Assembly: GCF_044458865.1 (NCBI RefSeq)
Contig: NZ_JBITIH010000003.1
Span: 124,001-188,000 of the forward strand
Source: Micromonospora_G sp044458865
GTDB taxonomy: Bacteria; Actinomycetota; Actinomycetes; Mycobacteriales; Micromonosporaceae
DNA: 64,000 nucleotides
Direction: 5' to 3'
The notes beneath the pieces were generated by a model. The model ran no database searches, was not told where the DNA came from, and saw only the letters and a list, made by a program, of their open reading frames with translations. Of this stretch, positions 42,610-51,787 are shown piece by piece; within the stretch, counting starts at the first letter, position 1, and the number at the start of each line of letters is the position of its first letter. The translations under genes were made by a program, and so were the position numbers.

Positions 42610-43223
42610 CAGCGGGTCACCCCCGCCCGCGCCGCCAGCATGGCGGCCGGCGCGACGTCCTCCACCGGCAGGCCACGACGCTTGGCAACCGCCTCCGGCG
42701 ACTCCAGCCCCTTCAGGGCCGCGACGGTGGCGTGCACGATGTTGATCGGGTTCGACGATCCGAGGCTCTTGGAGAGCACGTCGTGGATACCGGCGCACTC
42801 CAGCACGGCACGCACCGGTCCACCGGCGATCACACCGGTACCGGCGCTGGCCGGCTTGAGCAGCACCACGCCAGCGGCGTCCTCACCCTGGACCGGGTGC
42901 GGAATCGACGCGGCGATCCGCGGCACCTTGAAGAAGTGCTTCTTGGCCTCCTCGACGCCCTTGGCGATCGCCGCGGGCACCTCCTTGGCCTTTCCGTAGC
43001 CCACACCGACGGTGCCGTCGCCGTCGCCCACGATCACCAGGGCGGTGAAGCTGAAGCGACGACCACCCTTCACGACCTTGGCGACACGGTTGATCGCGAC
43101 GACCCGCTCGATGTGCGGCGTCTTCTCGACGGGCGCGTTTCCGCGGCCGCCCTCACGGCGGTTGTCGCGGCGACCACCCTCGTTGCCACCGGACCCGCCG
43201 CCACGGCGCTGTTGACCTGGCAT
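42609..43223 (-). CDS. rpsE: 30S ribosomal protein S5
   Basis: Decoding-fidelity protein. 204 residues: Gly/Arg-rich N-terminal extension (1-35), the double-stranded-RNA-binding-like S5 domain (IERVVAINRVAKVVKGGRRFSF, GYGKAKEVPAAIAKG) and S5 C-terminal domain. It lies 72 bp after rplR. Confidence 0.99.
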   Translation of the reverse strand: MPGQQRRGGGSGGNEGGRRDNRREGGRGNAPVEKTPHIERVVAINRVAKVVKGGRRFSFTALVIVGDGDGTVGVGYGKAKEVPAAIAKGVEEAKKHFFKVPRIAASIPHPVQGEDAAGVVLLKPASAGTGVIAGGPVRAVLECAGIHDVLSKSLGSSNPINIVHATVAALKGLESPEAVAKRRGLPVEDVAPAAMLAARAGVTR

Positions 43224-43295
43224 CAGCAGCCTTCCTTATCTCTCGTGACGGGGTTACTAACTTGCGATCCTCGTCCGACGCGCATCAGACGCCCG

Positions 43296-43685
43296 TCAGA
43301 ACTCGAGCCCGGCTTCGCGGGCGGCGTCGGCGAGCGCGGCGATCCGCCCCGCGTACCGGTTGCCACCGCGGTCGAAGACGACCTTGGAGATGCCGGCGGC
43401 CTTCGCCCGCTCGGCCAGCAGTGCGCCGACCTTGCCGGCCAGGGCGCTCTTGTCGCCCTCGCCGCCGCGGAGCGACGTGTCCAGGCTGGAAGCCGACGCC
43501 AGGGTGTGACCCTTGGTGTCGTCGACCACCTGGGCCGTGATGTGCCGGAGCGAGCGGGTGACAACCAGCCGCGGACGGTCGGAGGTGCCGCTGACGTTCT
43601 TGCGGACCCGGAAGTGTCGCCGCGCCCGCCCGACGGCGCGCTTGGCGGCAACGCCGCGACGGCGCTTGAGCAGCGTGGCGCTCAC
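43296..43685 (-). CDS. rplR: 50S ribosomal protein L18
   Basis: 5S rRNA-binding protein of 129 residues. The core is RPRLVVTRSLRHITAQVVDDTKGHTL and KVVFDRGGNRYAGRI near the C-terminus. Its start overlaps the rplF stop by 4 bp. Confidence 0.99.
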   Translation of the reverse strand: MSATLLKRRRGVAAKRAVGRARRHFRVRKNVSGTSDRPRLVVTRSLRHITAQVVDDTKGHTLASASSLDTSLRGGEGDKSALAGKVGALLAERAKAAGISKVVFDRGGNRYAGRIAALADAAREAGLEF

Positions 43686-44224
43686 TTCTTACCTGCCTTT
43701 CCAGCCTTACGGCGGATGACCTCGCCCTGGTACTTCACGCCCTTGCCCTTGTAGGGCTCCGGCGGCCGGATCTTCCGGATCTTGGCGGCGACCTCACCAA
43801 CCAACTGCTTGTCGATGCCGGCCACGTGGAACAGCGTGGGCCGCTCGACCGTGAAGGTGATCCCCGCCGGAGCCGGGACCAGGACCGGGTGGGAGAACCC
43901 GAGCGCGAACTCCAGGTCGCTGCCCTTGGCGGTGACCCGGTAACCCGTGCCGGCGATCTCCAGCGTCTTACGGTAGCCCTCGGTCACCCCGACGATCATG
44001 TTGGCCACCAGCGTGCGGCTCAGACCGTGCAGCTCCTTGGCGCGACGCTCGTCGTTCGGACGGGTCACCTCCAGCTGACCGTCCTCGGCCCGCTCCGCCT
44101 TGATCGGCTCAGCGAGGGTGTGCGAGAGCTCGCCCTTCGGGCCCTTGACCTTGACGGTCGGCCCGGTGATCGTGACGTCGACTCCGGCGGGCACCGGGAT
44201 CAACTTACGTCCAATACGCGACAT
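43682..44224 (-). CDS. rplF: 50S ribosomal protein L6
   Basis: Large-subunit protein near the factor-binding site. 180 residues beginning MSRIGRKLIPVPAGV, with duplicated L6 folds; the C-terminal signature PPEPYKGKGVKYQGE is present. 16 bp after rpsH and overlapping rplR by 4 bp. Confidence 0.99.
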   Translation of the reverse strand: MSRIGRKLIPVPAGVDVTITGPTVKVKGPKGELSHTLAEPIKAERAEDGQLEVTRPNDERRAKELHGLSRTLVANMIVGVTEGYRKTLEIAGTGYRVTAKGSDLEFALGFSHPVLVPAPAGITFTVERPTLFHVAGIDKQLVGEVAAKIRKIRPPEPYKGKGVKYQGEVIRRKAGKAGKK

Positions 44225-44240
44225 TTCTACCTGTCTCCCG

Positions 44241-44648
44241 TTACCAGACGAAGGCGAGGACTTCCCCGCCAACGCTCCGCTTGCGGGCCTGCCGGTCGGT
44301 GAGCAGGCCCTGGGACGTCGAAATGATCGCCACGCCCAGCCCACCGAGCACCCGGGGGAGCTCGTCCGACTTGGCGTACACCCGGAGACCGGGCTTGGAG
44401 ACGCGCTTGATGCCCGCCAGGCTCCGCTCGCGGCTCTGGCCGTACTTCAGCTCGACGACCAGCCGCTTGCCGACGACACCCTCTTCGGGCTCCTCGACCG
44501 ACCAGGTGGCGATGTAACCCTCGGTCTTGAGGACCTCGGCGATGTTCGCCTTGATCTTCGAGTAGGGCATCGTCACCCGGTCGTGGTACGCCTGGTTGGC
44601 GTTACGCAGACGCGTGAGCATGTCTGCGATCGGGTCAGTCATAGTCAT
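44241..44648 (-). CDS. rpsH: 30S ribosomal protein S8
   Basis: 16S rRNA-binding protein and, in E. coli, repressor of the spc operon. 135 residues, MTMTDPIADMLTRLRNANQ to GGEVLAFVW. ATG 44648 is used; the ATG two codons later gives the same protein less two residues. It follows rpsZ by 104 bp. Confidence 0.98.
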   Translation of the reverse strand: MTMTDPIADMLTRLRNANQAYHDRVTMPYSKIKANIAEVLKTEGYIATWSVEEPEEGVVGKRLVVELKYGQSRERSLAGIKRVSKPGLRVYAKSDELPRVLGGLGVAIISTSQGLLTDRQARKRSVGGEVLAFVW

Positions 44649-44752
44649 TGGTTTTCGTCAGCCTTTCTCACCGCGGTTCCCGGGGCACACGGCCCGGGGC
44701 CTACGGCGTTGCGATCCTCGCCCCGACCAACGGTCAGGACGCTGCTGGGCCT

Positions 44753-44938
44753 TTACCAGGAAGCCTTGGACACGCCGGGCAGCTCACCACGGTGGGCCAT
44801 TTCCCGGATGCACACGCGGCAGAGCCCGAACTTGCGGTAGACCGCCTTCGGGCGACCACACCGCTGGCAGCGGGTGTAGGCGCGAACCGAGAACTTCGGC
44901 TTCGCGGCCGCTTTGAGGATCAGCGCCTTCTTCGCCAT
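44753..44938 (-). CDS. rpsZ: 30S ribosomal protein S14, type Z (zinc-binding)
   Basis: 61-residue short S14. Two CxxC pairs (CQRCGRP and CRVC) bind zinc, marking the C+ form rather than the longer zinc-free paralogue. ATG 44938 lies one base after the rplE stop. The longer frame to 44965 overlaps rplE. Confidence 0.98.
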   Translation of the reverse strand: MAKKALILKAAAKPKFSVRAYTRCQRCGRPKAVYRKFGLCRVCIREMAHRGELPGVSKASW

Positions 44939-44939
44939 C

Positions 44940-45524
44940 TCAGTTCTCCTTGCTCGGGTCTTCACGGAACGGGAAGCCCAGGTGCTTCAACAGCGCCCGA
45001 CCCTCGTCGTCCTTCGTGGCCGTGGTGACCACCGTGATGTCCATGCCCCGCTGCCGATCGATCTTGTCCTGGTCGATCTCGTGGAACACCGACTGCTCGG
45101 TCAGACCGAAGGTGTAGTTGCCGTGGCCGTCGAGCTTGCGCCCGTCGAGACCGCGGAAGTCACGAATACGCGGCAGCGCGATGGAGAGCAGCCGGTCCAG
45201 GAACTCCCACATCCGGTCACCCCGGAGGGTCACCTTCGCGCCGATCGGCATCCCCTCACGGAGCTTGAACTGCGCGATCGACTTGGTCGCCCGCCGCACC
45301 TGCGGCTTCTGGCCGGTGATGGTGGCCAGGTCACGAACCGCACCGTCGATCAGCTTGGCGTCGCGAGCAGCCTCGCCGACACCCATGTTGACGACGATCT
45401 TGACCAGACCCGGCACCTGCATCGGGTTCTGGTAGCCGAACTGCTCGCGCAGCGCGGCCGCGATCTCGTTGCGGTACCGCTCCTTGAGGCGCGGCATGGT
45501 CTTGGCTTCGGTAGCCGTGCTCAT
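44940..45524 (-). CDS. rplE: 50S ribosomal protein L5
   Basis: 5S rRNA-binding protein contacting P-site tRNA. 194 residues, with MPRLKERYRNEI and KPQVRRATKSIAQFKLREGMPIG. The ATG overlaps the rplX stop by 1 bp; a GTG one codon earlier is not needed. Confidence 0.99.
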   Translation of the reverse strand: MSTATEAKTMPRLKERYRNEIAAALREQFGYQNPMQVPGLVKIVVNMGVGEAARDAKLIDGAVRDLATITGQKPQVRRATKSIAQFKLREGMPIGAKVTLRGDRMWEFLDRLLSIALPRIRDFRGLDGRKLDGHGNYTFGLTEQSVFHEIDQDKIDRQRGMDITVVTTATKDDEGRALLKHLGFPFREDPSKEN

Positions 45525-45844
45525 CACAGGTCCTTACCGGTGCTACGCGCGATGCGGACCTTCTGGCCACTGTCGTCGATCCGGTAACCGACCCGGGTCG
45601 GGTTGCCGTCGGAGTCCAGGATCTGCACGTTCGACACGTGGATCGCGGCCTCCTGAGTGACGATGCCACCGGTCTTGGCGCCACGCTGAGTGGTGCTGAT
45701 GCGGGTGTGCTTCTTGACCCGGTTCACGCCCTCGACCAGGACCTTGTCCTGCCGCGGGTAGGCCGCGATGACCTTACCCTTGGCACCCTTGTCCTTGCCG
45801 GCGATGACGACGACCGTGTCACCCTTCTTGATTTTCACGGTCAC
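45524..45844 (-). CDS. rplX: 50S ribosomal protein L24
   Basis: Assembly initiator of the large subunit. 106 residues with the KOW motif (IKKGDTVVVIAGKDKGAKGKV). The GTG at 45844 overlaps the rplN stop (GTGA); a GTG two codons later is an alternative. Confidence 0.98.
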   Translation of the reverse strand: MTVKIKKGDTVVVIAGKDKGAKGKVIAAYPRQDKVLVEGVNRVKKHTRISTTQRGAKTGGIVTQEAAIHVSNVQILDSDGNPTRVGYRIDDSGQKVRIARSTGKDL

Positions 45845-46209
45845 AACACCTCCGGCGCGAGGGAAATGATCTTCATGAACCGCTTGTCCCGCAGCTCCCG
45901 ACCCACCGGGCCGAAGATGCGGGTACCACGCGGGTCGCCACCGTCCTTGATGATGACGGCCGCGTTCTCGTCGAAGCGGATGTACGAGCCGTCCGGACGC
46001 CGCCTCTCCTTGGCGGTGCGGACGACGACCGCCTTGACGACGTCGCCCTTCTTCACACCGGCACCCGGAATGGCGTCCTTGACCGTGGCCACGATGACGT
46101 CGCCGATACTCGCGTAGCGCCGACCGGAGCCACCGAGAACCCGGATGCACAGGATCTCCCGGGCACCCGTGTTGTCGGCGACGCGCAGTCGCGACTCCTG
46201 CTGAATCAC
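45841..46209 (-). CDS. rplN: 50S ribosomal protein L14
   Basis: Subunit-interface protein of 122 residues, MIQQESRLRVADNTGARE to MKIISLAPEVL. Completely typical. It is 136 bp downstream of rpsQ; that gap can form a long stem (46233-46242 with 46281-46290). Confidence 0.99.
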   Translation of the reverse strand: MIQQESRLRVADNTGAREILCIRVLGGSGRRYASIGDVIVATVKDAIPGAGVKKGDVVKAVVVRTAKERRRPDGSYIRFDENAAVIIKDGGDPRGTRIFGPVGRELRDKRFMKIISLAPEVL

Positions 46210-46232
46210 GTCTATCTCCTATGTCTGCCGGT

Positions 46233-46290
46233 TCTCAGACGGCTGTATGTCTCCGGCCTGTACCTACCAGCTGGAAACTCATGCCGTCTG
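46233..46290 (-). other. Stem-loop between rpsQ and rplN
   Basis: A 10-bp exact stem (46233-46242 with 46281-46290) encloses a 38-nt loop in the 136-bp spacer. It may be an RNA-processing or regulatory structure of the operon. Moderately convincing only. Confidence 0.45.
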
Positions 46291-46345
46291 AGCCTGGCGG
46301 AACCCTGAGCTTGCTGTCCGGTCCGCTTCCGCGGCCCGGCCGGCT

Positions 46346-46636
46346 CTACTTGGCCTTTTCGAGGATCTCCACGACCCGCCACCGCTTGGTGGCGGAGAGC
46401 GGACGGGTCTCCATCAGCAGCACGCGGTCGCCGATGCCGCACGCGTTCTGCTCGTCGTGCACCTTCAGCTTGCGCGTACGGCGCAGAACCTTGCCGTACA
46501 GCGCGTGCTTGACCCGGTCCTCAACCTCGACCACGACAGTCTTGTCCATCTTGTCGCTGACCACGAGGCCCTCGCGCACCTTGCGCTGGGCCCGCGGGGC
46601 GGTGGTGGTCCCCTCCGGGGCGGTCGACTCGCTCAT
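46346..46636 (-). CDS. rpsQ: 30S ribosomal protein S17
   Basis: OB-fold 16S-binding protein of 96 residues. The S17 core starts at KVREGLVVSDKMDKTVVVEVE after a 20-residue low-complexity lead. The start overlaps the rpmC stop by 4 bp. Confidence 0.99.
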   Translation of the reverse strand: MSESTAPEGTTTAPRAQRKVREGLVVSDKMDKTVVVEVEDRVKHALYGKVLRRTRKLKVHDEQNACGIGDRVLLMETRPLSATKRWRVVEILEKAK

Positions 46637-46869
46637 GATGCAGTCACCTCAGTCGGCGCGGCAGAGAGACCCAGCTCGCGCTCACGCATGATCGTGTAGA
46701 TCCGGGCGATCTCCCGACGGATGACCTGCAGCCGGCGATTGTTGTCCAGCTGGCCGGTCGCGGCCTGCACGCGGAGGTTGAACAGCTCCGCCTTGGCCTC
46801 GCGCAGCTTCGTGACCAGCTCCTCCTCGGAGAGCTCACGCAGCTCGCCGGCCTTAACGCCCGCGGCCAT
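46633..46869 (-). CDS. rpmC: 50S ribosomal protein L29
   Basis: Exit-tunnel protein of 78 residues: LRELSEEELVTKLREAKAELFNLRVQ, and VIRREIARIYTIMRERE. ATG overlaps the rplP stop by 1 bp. Confidence 0.99.
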   Translation of the reverse strand: MAAGVKAGELRELSEEELVTKLREAKAELFNLRVQAATGQLDNNRRLQVIRREIARIYTIMRERELGLSAAPTEVTAS

Positions 46870-47294
46870 CAGCTTTCACCCACTTCGCGTGTCACAATTC
46901 GGCACTTCATCGGGAGCTTGTGGATCGCGCGACGCATTGCCTCTCGCGCGGTCTGCTCGTTGGGGAAGGACATCTCGAAGAGCACCCGTCCCGGCTTAAC
47001 GTTGGCGACCCACCACTCGGGCGAGCCCTTACCGGAACCCATCCGGGTTTCAGCGGGCTTCTTGGTCAGGGCCTGGTCCGGGAAGACCGTGATCCAGACC
47101 TTGCCACCACGCTTGATGTGCCGGGTCATCGCGATACGCGCCGACTCGATCTGCCGGTTGGTCACGTACGCGGGCTCCAGCGCCTGGATTCCGAACTCGC
47201 CGAACACCACCCGGTTGCCGCCCTTCGACGCGCCATGGCGGTCGGGGTGGTGCGGCTTGCGGAAGCCCTTCGGGGGCTTGCGCGGCATCAGCAT
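46869..47294 (-). CDS. rplP: 50S ribosomal protein L16
   Basis: Protein of the A-site/peptidyl transferase region. 141 residues. Starts MLMPRKPPKGFRKPHH with AGGAGG upstream at the end of rpsC; a start two codons later would give the standard MPRK. Contains GRVLFEMSFPNEQTAREAMRRA. Confidence 0.98.
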   Translation of the reverse strand: MLMPRKPPKGFRKPHHPDRHGASKGGNRVVFGEFGIQALEPAYVTNRQIESARIAMTRHIKRGGKVWITVFPDQALTKKPAETRMGSGKGSPEWWVANVKPGRVLFEMSFPNEQTAREAMRRAIHKLPMKCRIVTREVGES

Positions 47295-47297
47295 CTG

Positions 47298-48176
47298 TCA
47301 GCCCTCCTGCGCTGAGCTGTCCGATCCGGCCGGAGCCGGAGTGGCCGGGGCGGCGCTAGCCGCCGCGGCCTGGTCGTTCGTGGCCTCGGCCGGGGTGCCG
47401 GCGAACTCCGCCGCCGCTGCGCGCCCAGCCTCGGTGCCGCCGGCGGTGGTACCGGACGAGCCGGACCGCCCACGACGCGGCCGCTCGGGCCGGTCACCAC
47501 GGTCGCGACGCGGACGGGCCGGGCCGGCCTCGGCCGGAGCTTCCCGACCGGGTACGGCGTCGCCCTTGTAGATCCACACCTTCACGCCGATCCGGCCGAA
47601 GGTGGTCCGCGCCTCGAAGAAGCCGTACTCGATGTTGGCCCGCAGCGTGTGCAGCGGCACCCGACCCTCGCGGTAGAACTCCGTACGGCTCATCTCCGCG
47701 CCGCCGAGACGGCCGGAGACCTGCACCCGGATTCCCCGAACGATCGGGTTCTTCATCGCCGACTGCATCGCCTTGCGCATCGCCCGACGGAAGCTGACCC
47801 GGCTGGACAGCTGCTCGGCCACACCCTGTGCGACAAGCTGCGCGTCCGACTCGGGGTTCTTCACCTCGAGGATGTTCAGCTGCACCTGCTTGCCGGTGAG
47901 CTTCTCCAGCTCTCCGCGGATCCGGTCGGCCTCCGCACCCTTACGGCCGATCACAATGCCCGGCCGTGCGGTGTGGATGTCGACCCGGACCCGGTCCCGG
48001 GTGCGCTCGATGTCGACCTTGGAGATACCAGCCCGCTCCAAGCCCTTGGACATCATCCGGCGGATCTTGACATCCTCGCCGATGTAGTCCTTGTAGAGCT
48101 TGTCCGCGAACCAGCGGGACTTCCAATCGGTCGAGATGCCAAGCCGGAACCCAATCGGGTGAACCTTCTGACCCAT
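47298..48176 (-). CDS. rpsC: 30S ribosomal protein S3
   Basis: mRNA-entry-site protein with helicase function in the ribosome. 292 residues: KH domain (residues 39-107, with GRKGAEADRIRGELEKLTGK) and S3 C-terminal domain to about 210. The last 80 residues form a low-complexity Ala/Pro/Arg tail. S3 of actinobacteria is often extended in this way. The start overlaps the rplV stop by 1 bp. Confidence 0.99.
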   Translation of the reverse strand: MGQKVHPIGFRLGISTDWKSRWFADKLYKDYIGEDVKIRRMMSKGLERAGISKVDIERTRDRVRVDIHTARPGIVIGRKGAEADRIRGELEKLTGKQVQLNILEVKNPESDAQLVAQGVAEQLSSRVSFRRAMRKAMQSAMKNPIVRGIRVQVSGRLGGAEMSRTEFYREGRVPLHTLRANIEYGFFEARTTFGRIGVKVWIYKGDAVPGREAPAEAGPARPRRDRGDRPERPRRGRSGSSGTTAGGTEAGRAAAAEFAGTPAEATNDQAAAASAAPATPAPAGSDSSAQEG

Positions 48177-48652
48177 TACTCGGCACCTTCCGTCTTGCTC
48201 TGCGTGTCGGCAGCCTCGGCCTCGGTGGCCGGCGTGGCCTTGGCCGGTGCGGCCTTCTTCGCCGCGTTCCGCCGCGCCGGAGCGGCCGGTGCGACCGCCT
48301 CGACCACGATGGTGATGTGGCTCGTCCGCTTGCGGATCCGGTACGCCCGGCCCTGCGCCCGCGGCCGGAACCGCTTCATCGTCGGGCCCTCGTCGACATA
48401 CGCCTCGCTCACGAGCAGCGCGTCGGGGTCCAGCCGCTCGTTGTTCTCGGCGTTGGCGATCGCACTCGCGAGCACCTTGTAGACCTGCTCGCTCGCAGCC
48501 TGCGGCGCGAACTGGAGCACCGTGAGCGCCTCCTTCGCGGGCAGGCCGCGGACGAGGTTGACCACCCGGCGAGCCTTCGTCGCCGAGATGCCCACGTGCC
48601 GCGCAACCGCCCGCGCGCCCGGAAGCACCGGAGCGTCGCCCTTAACTGGCAT
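48176..48652 (-). CDS. rplV: 50S ribosomal protein L22
   Basis: Exit-tunnel protein whose hairpin loop lines the tunnel. 158 residues; the L22 core (ARAVARHVGISATKARRVV, RAQGRAYRIRKRTSHITIVV) ends near residue 118. A 40-residue Ala/Lys/Glu tail follows. Confidence 0.99.
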   Translation of the reverse strand: MPVKGDAPVLPGARAVARHVGISATKARRVVNLVRGLPAKEALTVLQFAPQAASEQVYKVLASAIANAENNERLDPDALLVSEAYVDEGPTMKRFRPRAQGRAYRIRKRTSHITIVVEAVAPAAPARRNAAKKAAPAKATPATEAEAADTQSKTEGAE

Positions 48653-48688
48653 CGCTGAAACCCCTTGATCCTTTATCCGTGGCCCGGC

Positions 48689-48970
48689 TCAGCGCCGGCG
48701 ACTCTTCCGGTCGTCCTTCTCGTGACCCTTGAACGTACGGGTCAGCGCAAACTCGCCGAGCTTGTGCCCGACCATCGCCTCGGTGACGAACACCGGAACG
48801 TGCTTGCGCCCGTCGTGCACGGCGATCGTGTGCCCGAGCATGTCCGGGATGATCATCGAACGCCGGGACCACGTCTTGATGACGTTCTTCGAGCCCTTCT
48901 CGTTCTGCGTCTCCACCTTCTTGAGCAGGTGGTCGTCGACGAACGGGCCCTTCTTCAAGCTGCGAGGCAT
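48689..48970 (-). CDS. rpsS: 30S ribosomal protein S19
   Basis: Head protein contacting S13 and tRNA. 93 residues, MPRSLKKGPFVDDHLLKKVE to DRKSRRR. Fully typical. It is 15 bp after rplB. Confidence 0.99.
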   Translation of the reverse strand: MPRSLKKGPFVDDHLLKKVETQNEKGSKNVIKTWSRRSMIIPDMLGHTIAVHDGRKHVPVFVTEAMVGHKLGEFALTRTFKGHEKDDRKSRRR

Positions 48971-48985
48971 GTCTACCTAACTCCC

Positions 48986-49825
48986 TTAGCCGCGCTTGCG
49001 GGTCGCGTAGCGGCGGCGGACGATCAGCCGGTCGCTCGGCTGGCCCTTACGACGGGTGCGGCCCTCGGGCTTACCCTGCGGGTTGACCGGGTGGCGGCCA
49101 CCGGAGGTCTTACCCTCACCACCACCGTGCGGGTGGTCCACCGGGTTCATCGCGACACCACGGACGGTCGGGCGCTTGCCCTTCCACCGCATACGGCCGG
49201 CCTTGCCCCAGTTGATGTTTGACTGGTCGGCGTTGCCGATCTCGCCCACCGTCGCCCGGCACCGCACGTCCACCCGCCGGATTTCACCGGAAGGCATACG
49301 CAGCGTGGCGTAGGCACCCTCACGGCCCAGCAGCTGGATGCCGACGCCGGCCGAACGGGCCAGCTTGGCCCCGCCGCCCGGGCGCAGCTCCACGCCGTGG
49401 ATGGTGGTACCCACCGGGATGTTGCGCAGCGGCAGGTTGTTGCCCGGCTTGATGTCGGCGGTCGGGCCCGACTCCACCGCGTCGCCCTGCTTCAGGTCCT
49501 TCGGCGCGATGATGTAACGCTTCTCGCCGTCGGCGTAGTGCAGCAGCGCGATACGCGCGGTGCGGTTGGGGTCGTATTCGATGTGCGCGACCTTGGCCGG
49601 CACACCGTCCTTGTCCACCCGCTTGAAGTCGATCAGCCGGTACTGCCGCTTGTGCCCACCGCCGTGGTGCCGGGTGGTGATCCGGCCGTGGGCGTTACGC
49701 CCACCCTTCTTCGGCAGCGGAGCCAGCAGCGACTTCTCGGGAGTCGACCTGGTGATCTCGGCGAAGTCGGCGACGCTGGAGCCACGTCGGCCAGGCGTCG
49801 TCGGCTTGTATTTACGGATTGCCAT
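48986..49825 (-). CDS. rplB: 50S ribosomal protein L2
   Basis: Largest core protein of the large subunit, needed for peptidyl transfer and subunit joining. 279 residues. The GVAMNPVDHPHGGGEGKT motif is intact near residues 222-239. It lies 12 bp after rplW. Confidence 0.99.
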   Translation of the reverse strand: MAIRKYKPTTPGRRGSSVADFAEITRSTPEKSLLAPLPKKGGRNAHGRITTRHHGGGHKRQYRLIDFKRVDKDGVPAKVAHIEYDPNRTARIALLHYADGEKRYIIAPKDLKQGDAVESGPTADIKPGNNLPLRNIPVGTTIHGVELRPGGGAKLARSAGVGIQLLGREGAYATLRMPSGEIRRVDVRCRATVGEIGNADQSNINWGKAGRMRWKGKRPTVRGVAMNPVDHPHGGGEGKTSGGRHPVNPQGKPEGRTRRKGQPSDRLIVRRRYATRKRG

Positions 49826-49837
49826 TGTCTACACCCC

Positions 49838-50140
49838 TCAGCTGACCGGGCCGCCGAAGGCCTCGATGCGGTCGCCGTCAGCCAGCTTCACCATCGCGCG
49901 CTTCGTGGCCTTGCGCTGGCCGAACCCGTTACGGGTCCGCTTGCGCTTGCCCTCGCGGTTGAGCGTGTTGACCGTCAGGACGCGCACGTCGAAGATCTGC
50001 TGGATAGCAATCTTGATCGCGGTCTTGTTCGCGTCCGGGTGCACCAGGAAGGTGTACCAGTTACGGTTCAGCTCGCTGTAGCTCTTCTCGGAGACGACCG
50101 GCGCGACGATGATGTCCCGCGGGTCGGCGATCGTGCTCAC
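49838..50140 (-). CDS. rplW: 50S ribosomal protein L23
   Basis: Exit-site protein that docks trigger factor and SRP. 100 residues; DIIVAPVVSEKSYSEL, NKTAIKIAIQQIFDVRV. Overlaps the rplD stop by 4 bp. Confidence 0.99.
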   Translation of the reverse strand: MSTIADPRDIIVAPVVSEKSYSELNRNWYTFLVHPDANKTAIKIAIQQIFDVRVLTVNTLNREGKRKRTRNGFGQRKATKRAMVKLADGDRIEAFGGPVS

Positions 50141-50805
50141 TTCTCGTCGCCCTCACTTCCGGACTCGTCCGCGGTCTGTGCCCCCGGAACGCCCAGGAAC
50201 TCGTCCAGCGCATCCCGGGTGAAGATCACGTCGTCGGCCACCAGCACGTCGTACGTGTTGAGCTGGCCGGACTCGATCAGGTGCACCCGCGGCTCGTTGC
50301 GCAGCGAGATCCAGTTCAGCTCGTCGGTGCGGCTCAGCACGACCAGCACCCGCTTGGCCTCGGTCAGCTTGCTCAGCGTGGCCAGTGCCGCCTTGGTCGA
50401 CGGCTTCTCGCCACCGACGAACGACTCCACCACGTGCACCTGACCAGCGCGGGCCCGGTCCGACAGAGCGCCACGCAGTGCGGCGGCCTTCATCTTCTTC
50501 GGGGTCCGCTGGCTGTAGTCACGCGGCACCGGGCCGTGGACGACGCCACCGCCGGCGAACTGCGGCGCGCGGATCGAGCCCTGACGGGCGCGACCGGTGC
50601 CCTTCTGCTTGTACGGCTTCTTGCCGCCACCGGCGACCTCGCCGCGGGTCTTCGCCTTGTGCGTGCCCTGGCGCGCGGCGGCCAGCTGGGCCACCACGAC
50701 CTGGTGCATCAGCGAAAGGTTCGCCTGCACGTCGAAGATGCTGTCGGGCAGCTCAACCGAGCCGCTCGTGCCACCCTCGACGGTGCGCACGTCAACGGAG
50801 GTCAC
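50137..50805 (-). CDS. rplD: 50S ribosomal protein L4
   Basis: Tunnel protein and, in E. coli, repressor of the S10 operon. 222 residues with the tunnel loop KTRGEVAGGGKKPYKQKGTG intact, and an acidic C-terminus. Overlaps rplC by 4 bp and rplW by 4 bp. Confidence 0.99.
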   Translation of the reverse strand: MTSVDVRTVEGGTSGSVELPDSIFDVQANLSLMHQVVVAQLAAARQGTHKAKTRGEVAGGGKKPYKQKGTGRARQGSIRAPQFAGGGVVHGPVPRDYSQRTPKKMKAAALRGALSDRARAGQVHVVESFVGGEKPSTKAALATLSKLTEAKRVLVVLSRTDELNWISLRNEPRVHLIESGQLNTYDVLVADDVIFTRDALDEFLGVPGAQTADESGSEGDEK

Positions 50806-51467
50806 TTCGCCACACCGCCCTTCTTCGCCTGCACCTTGGCCGCGGAGCGAACCAGCACCAGCGCACCCTTGGGGCCCGGGATGGCGCCACGGACGAGCAG
50901 CAGATTCTGCTCGGCGTCGACCGCCTGGACGACCAGGTTCTGCGAGGTGAACCGACGCGCACCCATGCGACCGGCCATCCGTACACCCTTGAACACGCGA
51001 CCGGGGGTCGCGCAGGCGCCGATGGAACCGGGCGAGCGGTGCTTGCGCTCGACACCGTGTCCCGCGCCCAGGCCGTGGAAGCCGTGGCGCTTCATGACAC
51101 CGGCGAAGCCCTTGCCCTTGGTCCGGCCGGTCACGTCGATCATCGCGCCCTTGGCGAACGCGTCGACGGTGACCTCCTGGCCGAGCTCGTACTCCGACGC
51201 GTCGGAGGTGCGCAGCTCGACGATGTGGCGCCGGGGGGCCACACCGGACTTCGCGAAGTGCCCGGCACGCGGCTTCTTGACCTTGCGCGGGTCAACTACG
51301 CCGTACGCCAACTGGACCGCGGAGTACCCGTCCTTGTCGGTGGTACGGACCTGGCTCACGACGCACGGGCCGGCCTGCACCACGGTCACCGGGACAACGC
51401 GGTTGTTGTCCCAGACCTGGGTCATGCCGAGCTTGGCGCCCAGGATGCCCTTAACTTGCCTGTCCAT
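50802..51467 (-). CDS. rplC: 50S ribosomal protein L3
   Basis: Early assembly protein near the peptidyl transferase centre. 221 residues, starting MDRQVKGILGAKLGMTQVWD, with the loop GATPGRVFKG-like CATPGRVFKGVRMAGRMG near 150. It follows rpsJ by 11 bp. Confidence 0.99.
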   Translation of the reverse strand: MDRQVKGILGAKLGMTQVWDNNRVVPVTVVQAGPCVVSQVRTTDKDGYSAVQLAYGVVDPRKVKKPRAGHFAKSGVAPRRHIVELRTSDASEYELGQEVTVDAFAKGAMIDVTGRTKGKGFAGVMKRHGFHGLGAGHGVERKHRSPGSIGACATPGRVFKGVRMAGRMGARRFTSQNLVVQAVDAEQNLLLVRGAIPGPKGALVLVRSAAKVQAKKGGVAK

Positions 51468-51478
51468 TAGTCCGGTCC

Positions 51479-51787
51479 CTACAGCTTGATCTCGATGTCG
51501 ACGCCAGCCGGCAGGTCGAGGCGCATGAGCGAGTCGACCGTCTTCGGGGTCGGGTCGATGATGTCGATCAGACGCTTGTGCGTGCGCATCTCGAAGTGCT
51601 CGCGCGAGTCCTTGTACTTGTGCGGCGAACGGATCACGCAGAAACGGTTGATCTCCGTGGGCAGCGGCACCGGGCCCGCGACCTGCGCCCCGGTGCGCGT
51701 CACCGTCTCCACGATCTTCCGCGCCGAGGAGTCGACGACCTCGTGGTCATAGGCCTTGAGCCGGATGCGGATCTTCTGTCCCGCCAT
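51479..51787 (-). CDS. rpsJ: 30S ribosomal protein S10
   Basis: Small-subunit protein and NusE antitermination factor. 102 residues from [16 protein letters not shown]; the further upstream frame has no similarity. It is the first gene of the S10 cluster; AGAAGGA precedes the ATG. Confidence 0.99.
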